Assembly: GCA_040380755.1 (NCBI GenBank)
Contig: JBEIIL010000038.1
Span: forward strand, 1-31,537
From: Alsobacter sp040380755
GTDB lineage: Bacteria > Pseudomonadota > Alphaproteobacteria > Rhizobiales > Beijerinckiaceae
Direction: 5' to 3'
Length of the DNA stretch: 31,537 bases
This document shows positions 25,250-31,537 of this stretch, piece after piece (position 1 is the stretch's first letter; each line of letters opens with the position of its first letter). Both the position numbers and the translations under genes were made by a program. The notes under the pieces were generated by a model. The model was given only the letters and a program-made list of their open reading frames with translations. It ran no database searches and was not told where the DNA came from.

Positions 25250-25765
25250 ATGGATGCCACCGCGCTGCGCGCCCTCCAGGCGCCGATCAAGGACCAGTAC
25301 CGCAGCGATCCCGGCGCGGCCGTCATCACGCTGCACGCCACGGGCGAGCTCGACGACGCCCATATCGCCTGCAAGGTCGAGACCGGCCGAGCGCTGGCGA
25401 TTGCCGGCCTGCATCCCGCCTCCGGTGGCTCGGGTGCCGAGCTGTGCTCGGGCGACATGCTGCTGGAGGCGCTGGTCGCCTGCGCCGGTGTCACCCTCAA
25501 GGCCGTCGCTGTCGCGCTGGAGATTCCGCTGCGCAAGGGCGTCGTCCGGGCTGAGGGCGACCTCGACTTCCGCGGCACGCTGGGTGTCGATCGCGAGGCC
25601 CCCGTCGGCTTCCGCGCCATCCGCCTCGCCTTCGACCTCGACACCGATGCGCCCCAGGAGAAGATCGACACGCTGATCCGCCTCACCGAGCGCTACTGCG
25701 TCGTCTTCCAGACCATCAACACCAAGCCGCAGCTCAGCGTCACCACCACCGTCGCGGCAGCCTGA
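25250..25765 (+). CDS. OsmC family protein
   Basis: A 171-residue OsmC/Ohr-fold protein. Family members are dimeric cysteine peroxidases that reduce organic hydroperoxides, or related proteins without that activity. The central helix segment SGDMLLEALVACAGVTLKAVA holds the first conserved cysteine; a second lies in ERYCVVFQT, with a strong C-terminal strand. The start ATG 25250 has CAGGAG 6 nt upstream; an earlier in-frame GTG would overlap ssuB. It lies 14 nt after the ATPase, so it is the last gene of the importer operon. A role in handling reactive products of the imported sulfur compound is a guess from context. Confidence 0.88.
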   Translation: MDATALRALQAPIKDQYRSDPGAAVITLHATGELDDAHIACKVETGRALAIAGLHPASGGSGAELCSGDMLLEALVACAGVTLKAVAVALEIPLRKGVVRAEGDLDFRGTLGVDREAPVGFRAIRLAFDLDTDAPQEKIDTLIRLTERYCVVFQTINTKPQLSVTTTVAAA

Positions 25766-25786
25766 GGCCAGGGCCGCCGCTCAGGC
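25760..25786. terminator. Inverted repeat spanning both stops of convergent osmC-like and lysR genes
   Basis: GCCTGAG and CTCAGGC enclose 13 nt and include the TGA of each gene in opposite arms. It may be a bidirectional terminator, though part of the symmetry follows automatically from two facing TGA stops. Confidence 0.25.
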
Positions 25787-26656
25787 CTTCTGCTCCAGCG
25801 AGCGGACGATATGCCGTGCCAGCCGTTGGGCCGGCGAGGCCTGCGGCGCCGCCACCATCAGGGCGATCTCGGCCTCGCTGAGCGCCGGCAGCCCGGCCTT
25901 GCGGTCGAGCACGGCGAAATCGGTCGGCACCATGCCGGCGGGCAGCACCGCCAGACCCAGGCCGGCACGCACCGCCGCCTGGGCCCCGGCGAGCGACGTC
26001 GACGTGTAGGCCACCCGCCAGCGCCGCCCGGCGGCGTCCAGCGCCTGCAGGGCGCGCCGGCGGTAGACACATGGGTCCGGCGACACCACCAGGGGCAACG
26101 CCTCTGCCGTGTCGAAATCGGCGAGGTGCTCCCGCGCGCAGGTCCACACCAGCGGCTCGCGCCAGACCCTCACGCCATGGCTCGGCCCTTGGGGCTCACG
26201 CTTGACCAGCACGAGATCGAACTCGCCGGCGTCGAACCGGGCGAGGAGGTGCAGCGTCAGGTCCGTCGTCACCGCCAGCGCCACATTGGGATGGGCGCGG
26301 GCAAACGCCGCCAGCACGCCGGAGAGATGCGCGGTGGCGAAATCCTCCGGCGTCCCCAGCCGCACCAGTCCTGCGACGGTCGGCTCGGCGAGCTGCGCCA
26401 CCACCTCCTCAGACAGTGCGAGAATGCGCCGGCCATAGCCGAGCAGGATCTCGCCCTCCCGCGTCAGCCGGAAGAAGCGCGGCGAACGGGTGATCAGCCG
26501 GCACCCCAGCGCCTCCTCGAGGCGCTTCAGCTGCAGGCTGATCGTCGGCTGGCTCAGCCGCAGCCGCTCGCCGGCGCGCGTCAGATTGCCGGCGTCCGCC
26601 ATGGCGACAAAGCTGCGAAGAAGATCGTGGTCGAGTCGGGGAAGCATGCCTATCAT
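25781..26656 (-). CDS. LysR-family transcriptional regulator
   Basis: DNA-binding regulator of 291 residues. The N-terminal winged helix-turn-helix (about residues 7-66) has the typical LLRSFVAMADAGNLTRAGERLRLSQPTISLQLKRLEEALGCRLITR pattern; the rest is the periplasmic-binding-protein-like effector domain starting at VRLGTPEDF. LysR proteins usually control a divergent neighbour, here the SbtA-like transporter gene, whose reading frame begins within about 90 bp. The inducer is unknown. Start codons at 26656 and 26647 (third residue later) are equally possible. It converges with the osmC-like gene. Confidence 0.93.
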   Translation of the reverse strand: MIGMLPRLDHDLLRSFVAMADAGNLTRAGERLRLSQPTISLQLKRLEEALGCRLITRSPRFFRLTREGEILLGYGRRILALSEEVVAQLAEPTVAGLVRLGTPEDFATAHLSGVLAAFARAHPNVALAVTTDLTLHLLARFDAGEFDLVLVKREPQGPSHGVRVWREPLVWTCAREHLADFDTAEALPLVVSPDPCVYRRRALQALDAAGRRWRVAYTSTSLAGAQAAVRAGLGLAVLPAGMVPTDFAVLDRKAGLPALSEAEIALMVAAPQASPAQRLARHIVRSLEQKA

Positions 26657-26681
26657 TGCTCTATCAAATGGCTGAGGCCAA

Positions 26682-26693
26682 AACTATTTAGTT
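26682..26693. promoter_or_regulatory. Small inverted repeat in the lysR-sbtA divergent gap
   Basis: AACTA-TT-TAGTT lies in the short AT-rich gap between the LysR gene and the transporter gene. A TATCA direct repeat with 11-nt period (26651-26655, 26662-26666) lies beside it. Either may be part of the LysR binding region, but no clean T-N11-A box is evident. Confidence 0.3.
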
Positions 26694-26745
26694 CTCGGGA
26701 GGATGGAAAGCGGACATGAAGGCGCAACCCGACCGGAGCGCCGCC

Positions 26746-27771
26746 ATGACCCTCGACCTTGCCGCCGCCAACCTGCTCTCGCCGCCGATCCTGTGCTTTG
26801 CGCTTGGCGCCTTCGCCGTGCTGCTGCGGTCGGATCTCAAGCTGCCCGAGCCGGTGTTCGCCGCTTTGTCGATCTACCTTATGCTCGCCATCGGCCTGCG
26901 CGGCGGTGTCGAACTCGGCGAACAGCCCTTCGCCGTGGTCGCCGCCCCGATGGCGGGCGCGCTGCTGCTGGGCGCCGCCATCCCGCTATGGTGCTACGTC
27001 CTGCTACGGCGCTGGGCCGGGCTGGGGGTCGCCGACGCCGCGGCGCTCGCAGCCCATTACGGCTCCGTCTCGGCCGTGACCTTCGCGGCCGTGACCAGCC
27101 TCCTCGACCAGCGCGGCGTCGCCTATGAGGGCTACGCTCCGGCCCTGCTGGCCGTCATGGAGGTGCCGGGCATCGTCGTGGCCATCGGGCTTGCCGGGGT
27201 CGCGTCGGTGGCCCGGCGGGCGGTCGAGGTCAATGCCGGCGCGGTCGCGCTGATCGGCGGGCCGGCGACCACCGGGGTTGGCACCGGGGTGGGTTCGGTC
27301 CTCTCCGAGGTCCTGTCCTCGAAGAGCGTGCTGCTGCTCGCCGGTGGCCTGGTGATCGGCCTGCTCGCGGGGCCGGAACGGCTGGCCCCGGTGAAGCCGT
27401 TCTTCACCGGCCTCTTTCCCGGCATCCTGTGCCTGTTCCTGCTCGAGCTCGGCCGCATGGCGGCCACCCATGCCGGCGCGTTCCGCAAGGTCGGTTTCCG
27501 GCTCGTGGCATTCGCCGTCGCCATGCCGGTCCTGCACGCCGTGCTCGGGGTCGCGGTGGCGGTCGCAACCGGGCTGACGGCCGGCGGCGCGCTGATCCTG
27601 GCGACGCTGGCCGCCAGCGCGTCCTACATCGCCGCCCCGGCGGCGGTGCGGCTGGCGCTGCCCGAGGCCAGCCCCGGCCTCTATCTGACCTGCGCGCTCG
27701 CCATCACTTTTCCGTTCAACCTGGTGGTCGGCATCCCGCTCTACGGCGCCATGGTCGCCGCCGTGTACTGA
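26746..27771 (+). CDS. Sodium-dependent bicarbonate transporter-like protein (SbtA/DUF897 family)
   Basis: Polytopic inner-membrane protein of about 341 residues with roughly ten helices in two inverted-repeat halves. The family segments LLSPPILCFALGAFA at the start, HYGSVSAVTFAAV at the end of the first half and ASASYIAAPAAVRLALPEA in the second are diagnostic of SbtA/DUF897, the high-affinity Na+/bicarbonate symporter first known in cyanobacteria. Transport of bicarbonate in this organism is inferred. ATG 26746 has CGGAG 7 nt upstream and matches the family start; ATG 26716 in the same frame is an alternative adding ten residues. No adjacent SbtB (PII-like) gene is seen. A LysR gene is divergent. 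Confidence 0.85.
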   Translation: MTLDLAAANLLSPPILCFALGAFAVLLRSDLKLPEPVFAALSIYLMLAIGLRGGVELGEQPFAVVAAPMAGALLLGAAIPLWCYVLLRRWAGLGVADAAALAAHYGSVSAVTFAAVTSLLDQRGVAYEGYAPALLAVMEVPGIVVAIGLAGVASVARRAVEVNAGAVALIGGPATTGVGTGVGSVLSEVLSSKSVLLLAGGLVIGLLAGPERLAPVKPFFTGLFPGILCLFLLELGRMAATHAGAFRKVGFRLVAFAVAMPVLHAVLGVAVAVATGLTAGGALILATLAASASYIAAPAAVRLALPEASPGLYLTCALAITFPFNLVVGIPLYGAMVAAVY

Positions 27772-27779
27772 TCAGGGCC

Positions 27780-28727
27780 TCAGCGGGCCGCGACCTTGTC
27801 CTCGATGCAGTCCCAGATCGACGCCGCGAGGTCGGGGCCGCCCAGCCGCTTGATGGCGCGCAGCCCGGTGGGGGAGGTGACGTTGATCTCGGTGAGGTGG
27901 CCGTGGATGACGTCGATGCCGACGAACAGCAGGCCCATGCGCTTCAGTGCCGGGCCGATGCGGGCGCAGATCTCGCGCTCGCGGTCGCTGAGCTGGGTCG
28001 TCTCGGCGGCACCGCCCCGCACCATGTTGGAGCGGATGTCGTTTTCCGCCGGCACCCGGTTGACGGCGCCGAGCGGTGTGCCGTCGACCAGGATGATGCG
28101 CTTGTCGCCCATCACCACCTCCGGCAGGAAGCGCTGCACCACCCAGGGTTCGCGGAACGTGGTGGAGAACAGGTCGAACAGCGATCCGAAATTCGGGTCC
28201 TTCACCGCCACCTTGAACACCGCTGCACCACCATTGCCGTAGAGTGGCTTCATCACGATCTCGCCGTGCTCAGCCCGGAACGCCTCGATCTCGGCCTTGT
28301 CGCGGGTGATCAGCGTCGCCGGCATCAGGTCGGGAAATTCGGTGACGAAGATCTTTTCCGGCGCATTGCGCACATGCGCCGGGTCGTTGACCACCAGGGT
28401 CTGCGGGTGGATGCGCTCGAGCAGGTGCGTGCTGGTGATGTAGGCGAGGTCGAACGGCGGGTCCTGGCGCAGCAGCACCACGTCGACCTCGGCGAGGTCG
28501 CGGCGCACCGGCTCGCCGAGCGTGGCATGCGCGCCCTTCACGTCCTGCACCGTCACCGGCTGCAGGCCGGCGGTGACCCGGCCGTCGCGCATCGAGAGCC
28601 GGTCGGGCGTGCAGTACAGCAGGGTGTGGCCGCGCGCCTGGGCCTCGAGCATCAGCCCGAAAGTGCTGTCACCGGCGATGTTGATGCGTTCGATCGGGTC
28701 CATCTGGACAGCGACGGTCAACGGCAT
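27780..28727 (-). CDS. gshB: Glutathione synthetase
   Basis: ATP-grasp ligase joining gamma-glutamylcysteine and glycine to make glutathione. At 315 residues it matches bacterial GshB. Visible landmarks are VAVQMDPIERINIAGDSTF at the start, LLRQDPPFDLAYI, VNDPAHVRNAPEKIF, the ATP-grasp loop IVMKPLYGNGGAAVF, RVPAENDIRSNMVRGG and the metal/glycine-binding INVTSPTGLRAI near the end. ATG 28727 follows AGGAG by 7 nt; the longer open frame is not part of the protein. It is 86 bp downstream of yraN in a leftward rsmI-yraN-gshB group and converges with the SbtA-like gene. Confidence 0.97.
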   Translation of the reverse strand: MPLTVAVQMDPIERINIAGDSTFGLMLEAQARGHTLLYCTPDRLSMRDGRVTAGLQPVTVQDVKGAHATLGEPVRRDLAEVDVVLLRQDPPFDLAYITSTHLLERIHPQTLVVNDPAHVRNAPEKIFVTEFPDLMPATLITRDKAEIEAFRAEHGEIVMKPLYGNGGAAVFKVAVKDPNFGSLFDLFSTTFREPWVVQRFLPEVVMGDKRIILVDGTPLGAVNRVPAENDIRSNMVRGGAAETTQLSDREREICARIGPALKRMGLLFVGIDVIHGHLTEINVTSPTGLRAIKRLGGPDLAASIWDCIEDKVAAR

Positions 28728-28813
28728 GGCAGGCTCCTGTCCGGGCAGCGTGGCGGGCGCGGAGGCGCACCTTTGCCCGGTTCGGAGCCAGAGGCAACGC
28801 CGCGCGCTGCGGT

Positions 28814-29194
28814 TCAGAACGGCAGCGGGAAAGCGTCCGGCACATGCCGCGGCCAGAGCCAGGGCGCGACCAGCACGGCGTCGCAGCGCAGCGTCAGGCC
28901 GGCGGCCCACGGATTGCGGACCAGCCAGTGTCGGACTGCCCGGGCAAAGCGCTCCTGCTTGACGGTGCCGATCGCCAGCACGGCGGCGTCGAGGTCGGCC
29001 CGCGCCTTGACCTCGACAAAGGCTATGGTCCGGCCGCGCTGCACCACGAGGTCGATCTCGCCGCCGCCACCACGATAGCGCCAGGCCAGGACCCGGTAGA
29101 ACTTAAACGAGAGCGAAACCGCTGCAGCAACCTCAGCGTGCATTCCGTGCCGCAATGCCGCCCGTCGCTGGGGCGGCGTGCGGCGCGGTGCCAT
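28814..29194 (-). CDS. yraN: YraN family protein (UPF0102)
   Basis: A 126-residue protein of the YraN/UPF0102 family, which has a restriction-endonuclease-like PD-(D/E)xK fold but no proven function. The hallmark is GEIDLVVQRGRTIAFVEVKAR, giving the E-x-x-x-E-x-K-type acidic and lysine residues; a Gly-rich turn RYRGGGGEIDL precedes it. The short basic N-terminus (MAPRRTPPQRRAALRHGMHAE) is usual in alphaproteobacteria. Its ATG lies 1 nt after the rsmI stop, implying translational coupling, a common rsmI-yraN arrangement. Confidence 0.93.
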   Translation of the reverse strand: MAPRRTPPQRRAALRHGMHAEVAAAVSLSFKFYRVLAWRYRGGGGEIDLVVQRGRTIAFVEVKARADLDAAVLAIGTVKQERFARAVRHWLVRNPWAAGLTLRCDAVLVAPWLWPRHVPDAFPLPF

Positions 29195-29195
29195 G

Positions 29196-30107
29196 TCAAT
29201 CCGACTTCAGCGCGACGGCGCGCGCATAGACGCGCTTGCGTGGCAGGCCGGTCTCCTCGGCCACCACAGCCGCCGCGTCCTTGACCGAGAGCCTGGCGAG
29301 ATGGTGCGCCAGCCGGGCATCCAGCGCGCTGTCGTCCTGCGGCACCTCCGGTGCGCCGGGCGGGCCGACCAGCACGACGATCTCGCCTTTGGGCGCCGGC
29401 TCCTGTGCGTAGGCGGCCGCCAGCGTGGCGAGCGTGCCGCGCCGCACGTTCTCGTAGTATTTTGTCAATTCGCGCGCCACGGCTGCGGGGCGGTCGCCCA
29501 GTACCCCGTGCGCATCCGCCAGCATGTCCGCCACCCGGCGCGGTGATTCGAAGAACACCAGCGTGCCCGGCACGGCCTTGAGTACCTCCAGCCGTTCGAT
29601 CCGCCCTGCGGTGCGGTGCGGCAGAAAGCCCTCGAAGAAAAACCGGTCCGTCGGCAGCCCGGCGACGACCAGCGCCGCCAGCACGGCCGAGGGGCCGGGC
29701 ACGGTCGTGACGGCGATGCCGGCGGCATGAACCGCCTCGACCAGCTTGTAGCCGGGGTCGGAGACGAGCGGCGTGCCCGCGTCGGAGACCAGGGCGAGGG
29801 CCTCGCCGGCATTCAGCCGGGCCAGCAGCCGCGGCCGCATCTCCTCGGCATTGTGCTCGTGATAGGCGACGAGCGGCGTGGTGATGCCGTAATGCGCCAG
29901 CAGCGTGCGGGTGACGCGGGTGTCCTCGGCCAGCACTGCCGCCGCTGCCGCCAGCGTGCCCAGCGCGCGAAACGACACGTCGCCCAGATTGCCGATGGGT
30001 GTGGCCACCACGTGCAGGCCCGGCGCCAGCCGCGTGGCCTCCGCGCGCATGCCGAAGGCGGTAAATCCCGGAGCGCGCGGCGTCCCGTCCGTGTCGTGCG
30101 TCGTCAT
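29196..30107 (-). CDS. rsmI: 16S rRNA (cytidine-1402-2'-O)-methyltransferase
   Basis: SAM-dependent tetrapyrrole-methylase-fold enzyme that 2'-O-methylates C1402 in the ribosomal P site. The 303-residue protein has LHVVATPIGNLGD, AEDTRVTRTLLAHYGI, LALVSDAGTPLVSDPGYKL, TVPGPSAVLAALVVAGLPTDRFFFEGFLP and FFESPRRV, all diagnostic, plus the C-terminal helical domain ending GLPRKRVYARAVAL. ATG 30107 has CGGAGAC just upstream; a longer frame to 30152 lacks support. It heads the leftward rsmI-yraN-gshB group and is divergent from the PBP-activator gene, a pairing frequent in alphaproteobacteria. Confidence 0.97.
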   Translation of the reverse strand: MTTHDTDGTPRAPGFTAFGMRAEATRLAPGLHVVATPIGNLGDVSFRALGTLAAAAAVLAEDTRVTRTLLAHYGITTPLVAYHEHNAEEMRPRLLARLNAGEALALVSDAGTPLVSDPGYKLVEAVHAAGIAVTTVPGPSAVLAALVVAGLPTDRFFFEGFLPHRTAGRIERLEVLKAVPGTLVFFESPRRVADMLADAHGVLGDRPAAVARELTKYYENVRRGTLATLAAAYAQEPAPKGEIVVLVGPPGAPEVPQDDSALDARLAHHLARLSVKDAAAVVAEETGLPRKRVYARAVALKSD

Positions 30108-30172
30108 GGTGTCTCCGGGCAGGACCATGGCACGGGCGCCGCACCGGCGCAAAAAACAGCTTTTCGTTAAGC

Positions 30173-30195
30173 GGAAGGTAGCGTTTACCTTCCTT
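30173..30195 (+). promoter_or_regulatory. Inverted repeat and shared motif upstream of the PBP-activator gene
   Basis: GGAAGGTA (30173-30180) and TACCTTCC (30186-30193) form a perfect 8-bp repeat with a 5-nt centre, followed by TTT. Its right half overlaps GCGTTTACCTTCCTT, which recurs with one extra base upstream of the gtrA-like gene. It may be an operator or a terminator-like hairpin for leftward reading; the divergent gap 30108-30276 shows no other clear signal. Confidence 0.4.
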
Positions 30196-30276
30196 TGCCA
30201 TCATGTGGGTGCTTTCGCGTGGGCCTTTGAGGCCGTGACCGCGCTCTGCGCGGCCGATACGAACAGGAGCCGACCC

Positions 30277-31482
30277 GTGACGCATGCTGCCCCGCCCCGT
30301 GCGCCGCTCGCTGCGATGCTGTCGCGCAGCGCCGCGATGGGCCTTGCCCTGCTGCTCTCCGCCTGCGGTGCCAACCTGCCCGGCGCTGGAGGCCTTGGCG
30401 GTGGCGAGCGCCCGCAGCCGCAGGCCCCCGCGGCAACGGCCATCGAGCCCGGCAAGGTCCGGGTTGGCGTCATCCTGCCGCTGACCGCAGGCGGCAATGC
30501 CGGGATCGCCGGTACATCGCTGAAAAATGCCGCCGAGATGGCGCTGGCCGAGTTCCCCAACGCCAATGTGGCGCTGATCATCAAGGACGACCGCGGCACC
30601 GCCGACGGTGCCCGCGAAGCGGTCCAGCAGGCCCTCGCAGAGGGCGCCGAGATCATTCTGGGGCCGCTGCTTGCCCCATCGGTGCAGGCTGTCGGACAGG
30701 TAGCGCGGGCCGCCAACAAGCCGGTGATCGCCTTTTCATCCAATGCCGCCGTGGCGGCGCGCGGTGTCTACCTCGTCAGCTTCATGCCGGAGTCGGACGT
30801 CGACCGGATCATCGAGTTCGCTGCCTCACGCGGCAAGCGCTCGATCGCCGCGATGATCCCCAACACCGAATACGGCACCGTGGCGGCCGCTGCGTTCCAG
30901 GAGGCCGCAGCCAAGCGTGGCGTCCGCGTCGCCGCGCTGGAGCGCTACAGTGCCGACAAGGCGTCGATCGACGCCGCCGTCAAGCGCATCGTCGCGCTGG
31001 GCGGGCAGGCCGATGCGCTGTTCATTCCTGACAATGGCGACGGCCTTCCGGCCGTCGGCCAGGCGCTCGCCGCCAACGGCCTGGACAGCAAGAAGATCCA
31101 GATGCTCGGCACCGGCGTGTGGGACGATCCGCGGGTCTACGCGGTCAAGGCGCTGCAGGGCGGCTGGTTCGCCGCGCCCGACAAGGCGGGCTTCACCAAT
31201 TTCGCCGGGCGCTACCGCACGCGTTACAGCGCCGACCCGACGCGCATCGCCACGCTGGCCTATGACTCGGTGTTCCTGGTCAATGCGCTGAGCGCCAAAT
31301 ACGGCACCCAGGCCTTCACTGAGGCGACGCTGACCAATCCCGACGGCATCGTCGGCACCGACGGCCTGTTCCGCTTCCGCTCGGATGGCACCAACCAGCG
31401 CGGTCTCGCCGTGCTGCAGATCGGCACCAACTCGGCGACGACGATCAGCGCCGCGCCGCGGGCCTTCTCGCCGGGCTCGTGA
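30277..31482 (+). CDS. Lipoprotein, penicillin-binding-protein activator (Leu/Ile/Val-binding fold)
   Basis: A 401-residue lipoprotein with a periplasmic-binding-protein type-1 fold. The signal peptide ends in the lipobox LSAC with Cys30 as the lipid-bearing residue, then a Gly/Pro-rich linker. The mature domain starts KVRVGVILPLTAGGNAGIAG and continues with AEIILGPLLAPSVQAVGQVA and IAFSSNAAVAARGVYLVSF, as in the LpoA-like PBP activators that stimulate peptidoglycan synthases from the outer membrane. A role as a transport receptor cannot be excluded. The start is GTG 30277 with CAGGAG 7 nt upstream. It is divergent from rsmI and converges with the partial gene at the right edge. Confidence 0.82.
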   Translation: MTHAAPPRAPLAAMLSRSAAMGLALLLSACGANLPGAGGLGGGERPQPQAPAATAIEPGKVRVGVILPLTAGGNAGIAGTSLKNAAEMALAEFPNANVALIIKDDRGTADGAREAVQQALAEGAEIILGPLLAPSVQAVGQVARAANKPVIAFSSNAAVAARGVYLVSFMPESDVDRIIEFAASRGKRSIAAMIPNTEYGTVAAAAFQEAAAKRGVRVAALERYSADKASIDAAVKRIVALGGQADALFIPDNGDGLPAVGQALAANGLDSKKIQMLGTGVWDDPRVYAVKALQGGWFAAPDKAGFTNFAGRYRTRYSADPTRIATLAYDSVFLVNALSAKYGTQAFTEATLTNPDGIVGTDGLFRFRSDGTNQRGLAVLQIGTNSATTISAAPRAFSPGS

Positions 31483-31490
31483 GCCCGGCG
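31469..31490. terminator. Hairpin spanning the PBP-activator stop codon
   Basis: CGCCGGGCTC and GAGCCCGGCG are exact complements with a 2-nt centre, so the hairpin would close on a slightly larger loop. The TGA stop lies inside. No T tract follows. Its position between convergent genes suggests a bidirectional end signal. Confidence 0.4.
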
Positions 31491-31498
31491 GTCGCCGC

Positions 31499-31537
31499 TC
31501 AGGCGGCGAGGTCGGCGACGATCGCGTCGAGCACCGG
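31499..31537 (-). CDS. C-terminal end of a leftward gene, possibly hemW
   Basis: The minus strand has an open frame from the right edge to a TGA at 31501-31499 encoding PVLDAIVADLAA. This hydrophobic acidic tail resembles the C-terminal end of rhizobial HemW (radical-SAM coproporphyrinogen III oxidase-like protein), and hemW is, as I recall, often next to the PBP-activator gene in these genomes. Twelve residues are too few for certainty. Confidence 0.4.
   Translation of the reverse strand, partial: PVLDAIVADLAA

Noticed and set aside
30160..30195. Possible CtrA box (TTAA-N7-TTAAC) before the PBP-activator gene
   Set aside because: TTAA and TTTACC are present but the spacing is about 14 nt rather than 7.

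Overview
This window is GC-rich chromosomal DNA from an alphaproteobacterium, most likely of the order Hyphomicrobiales (Rhizobiales). The evidence is the gene order (dnaK-dnaJ followed by a PmtA-type methyltransferase, pyrF, a DUF1330 gene, dapB and a short gpmA; a PBP-activator lipoprotein divergent from rsmI-yraN-gshB), RpoH-type promoters of alphaproteobacterial form, and a strong G/C third-position bias. Genus was not determined. No tRNA, rRNA, CRISPR array, insertion sequence or phage gene was seen, and no gap between genes exceeds 300 bases.

Layout. 1-1768: lepA, lacking its first few codons. 1824-7103: a surface-glycan-like group, made of a leftward pair (GtrA flippase-like protein, then a UDP-galactopyranose-mutase-like FAD enzyme) divergent from a rightward NAD-dependent epimerase and a large GT-C/STT3-AglB-like membrane protein. 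7040-9591: mepA (murein endopeptidase), then a leftward trio (UPF0114 membrane protein, msrA, a small membrane protein usually labelled PetM-like). 9680-13356: heat-shock dnaK-dnaJ with a predicted RpoH promoter and a cupin gene tightly behind dnaJ. 13484-18125: PmtA-like methyltransferase with a 33-bp tandem repeat, an atypical histidine phosphatase, pyrF, DUF1330, GNAT, dapB and gpmA. 18213-22372: glnD (nitrogen sensor), grpE with its own RpoH-like promoter, and a TRIC-type channel.

22412-25765: an SsuABC-like importer operon (binding protein, permease, ATPase) ending in an OsmC-family gene. It has the best sigma-70-like promoter in the window (TTGACA-N17-TATAAA), framed by a perfect 10-bp inverted repeat and followed by a foldable leader; there is no monooxygenase gene. 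25781-27771: a LysR regulator divergent from an SbtA-family bicarbonate-transporter-like gene. 27780-31482: leftward rsmI-yraN-gshB divergent from a PBP-activator-like lipoprotein, and finally the last codons of a leftward gene that may be hemW.

Most genes are housekeeping. The least explained parts are the control region and leader of the importer operon, the epimerase/GT-C/GtrA/FAD group, the tandem repeat in the methyltransferase, the histidine phosphatase lacking the RHG arginine, and a shared motif about 80 nt upstream of two unrelated envelope genes. All functional statements rest on reading motifs and family resemblance by eye; no database search was run.
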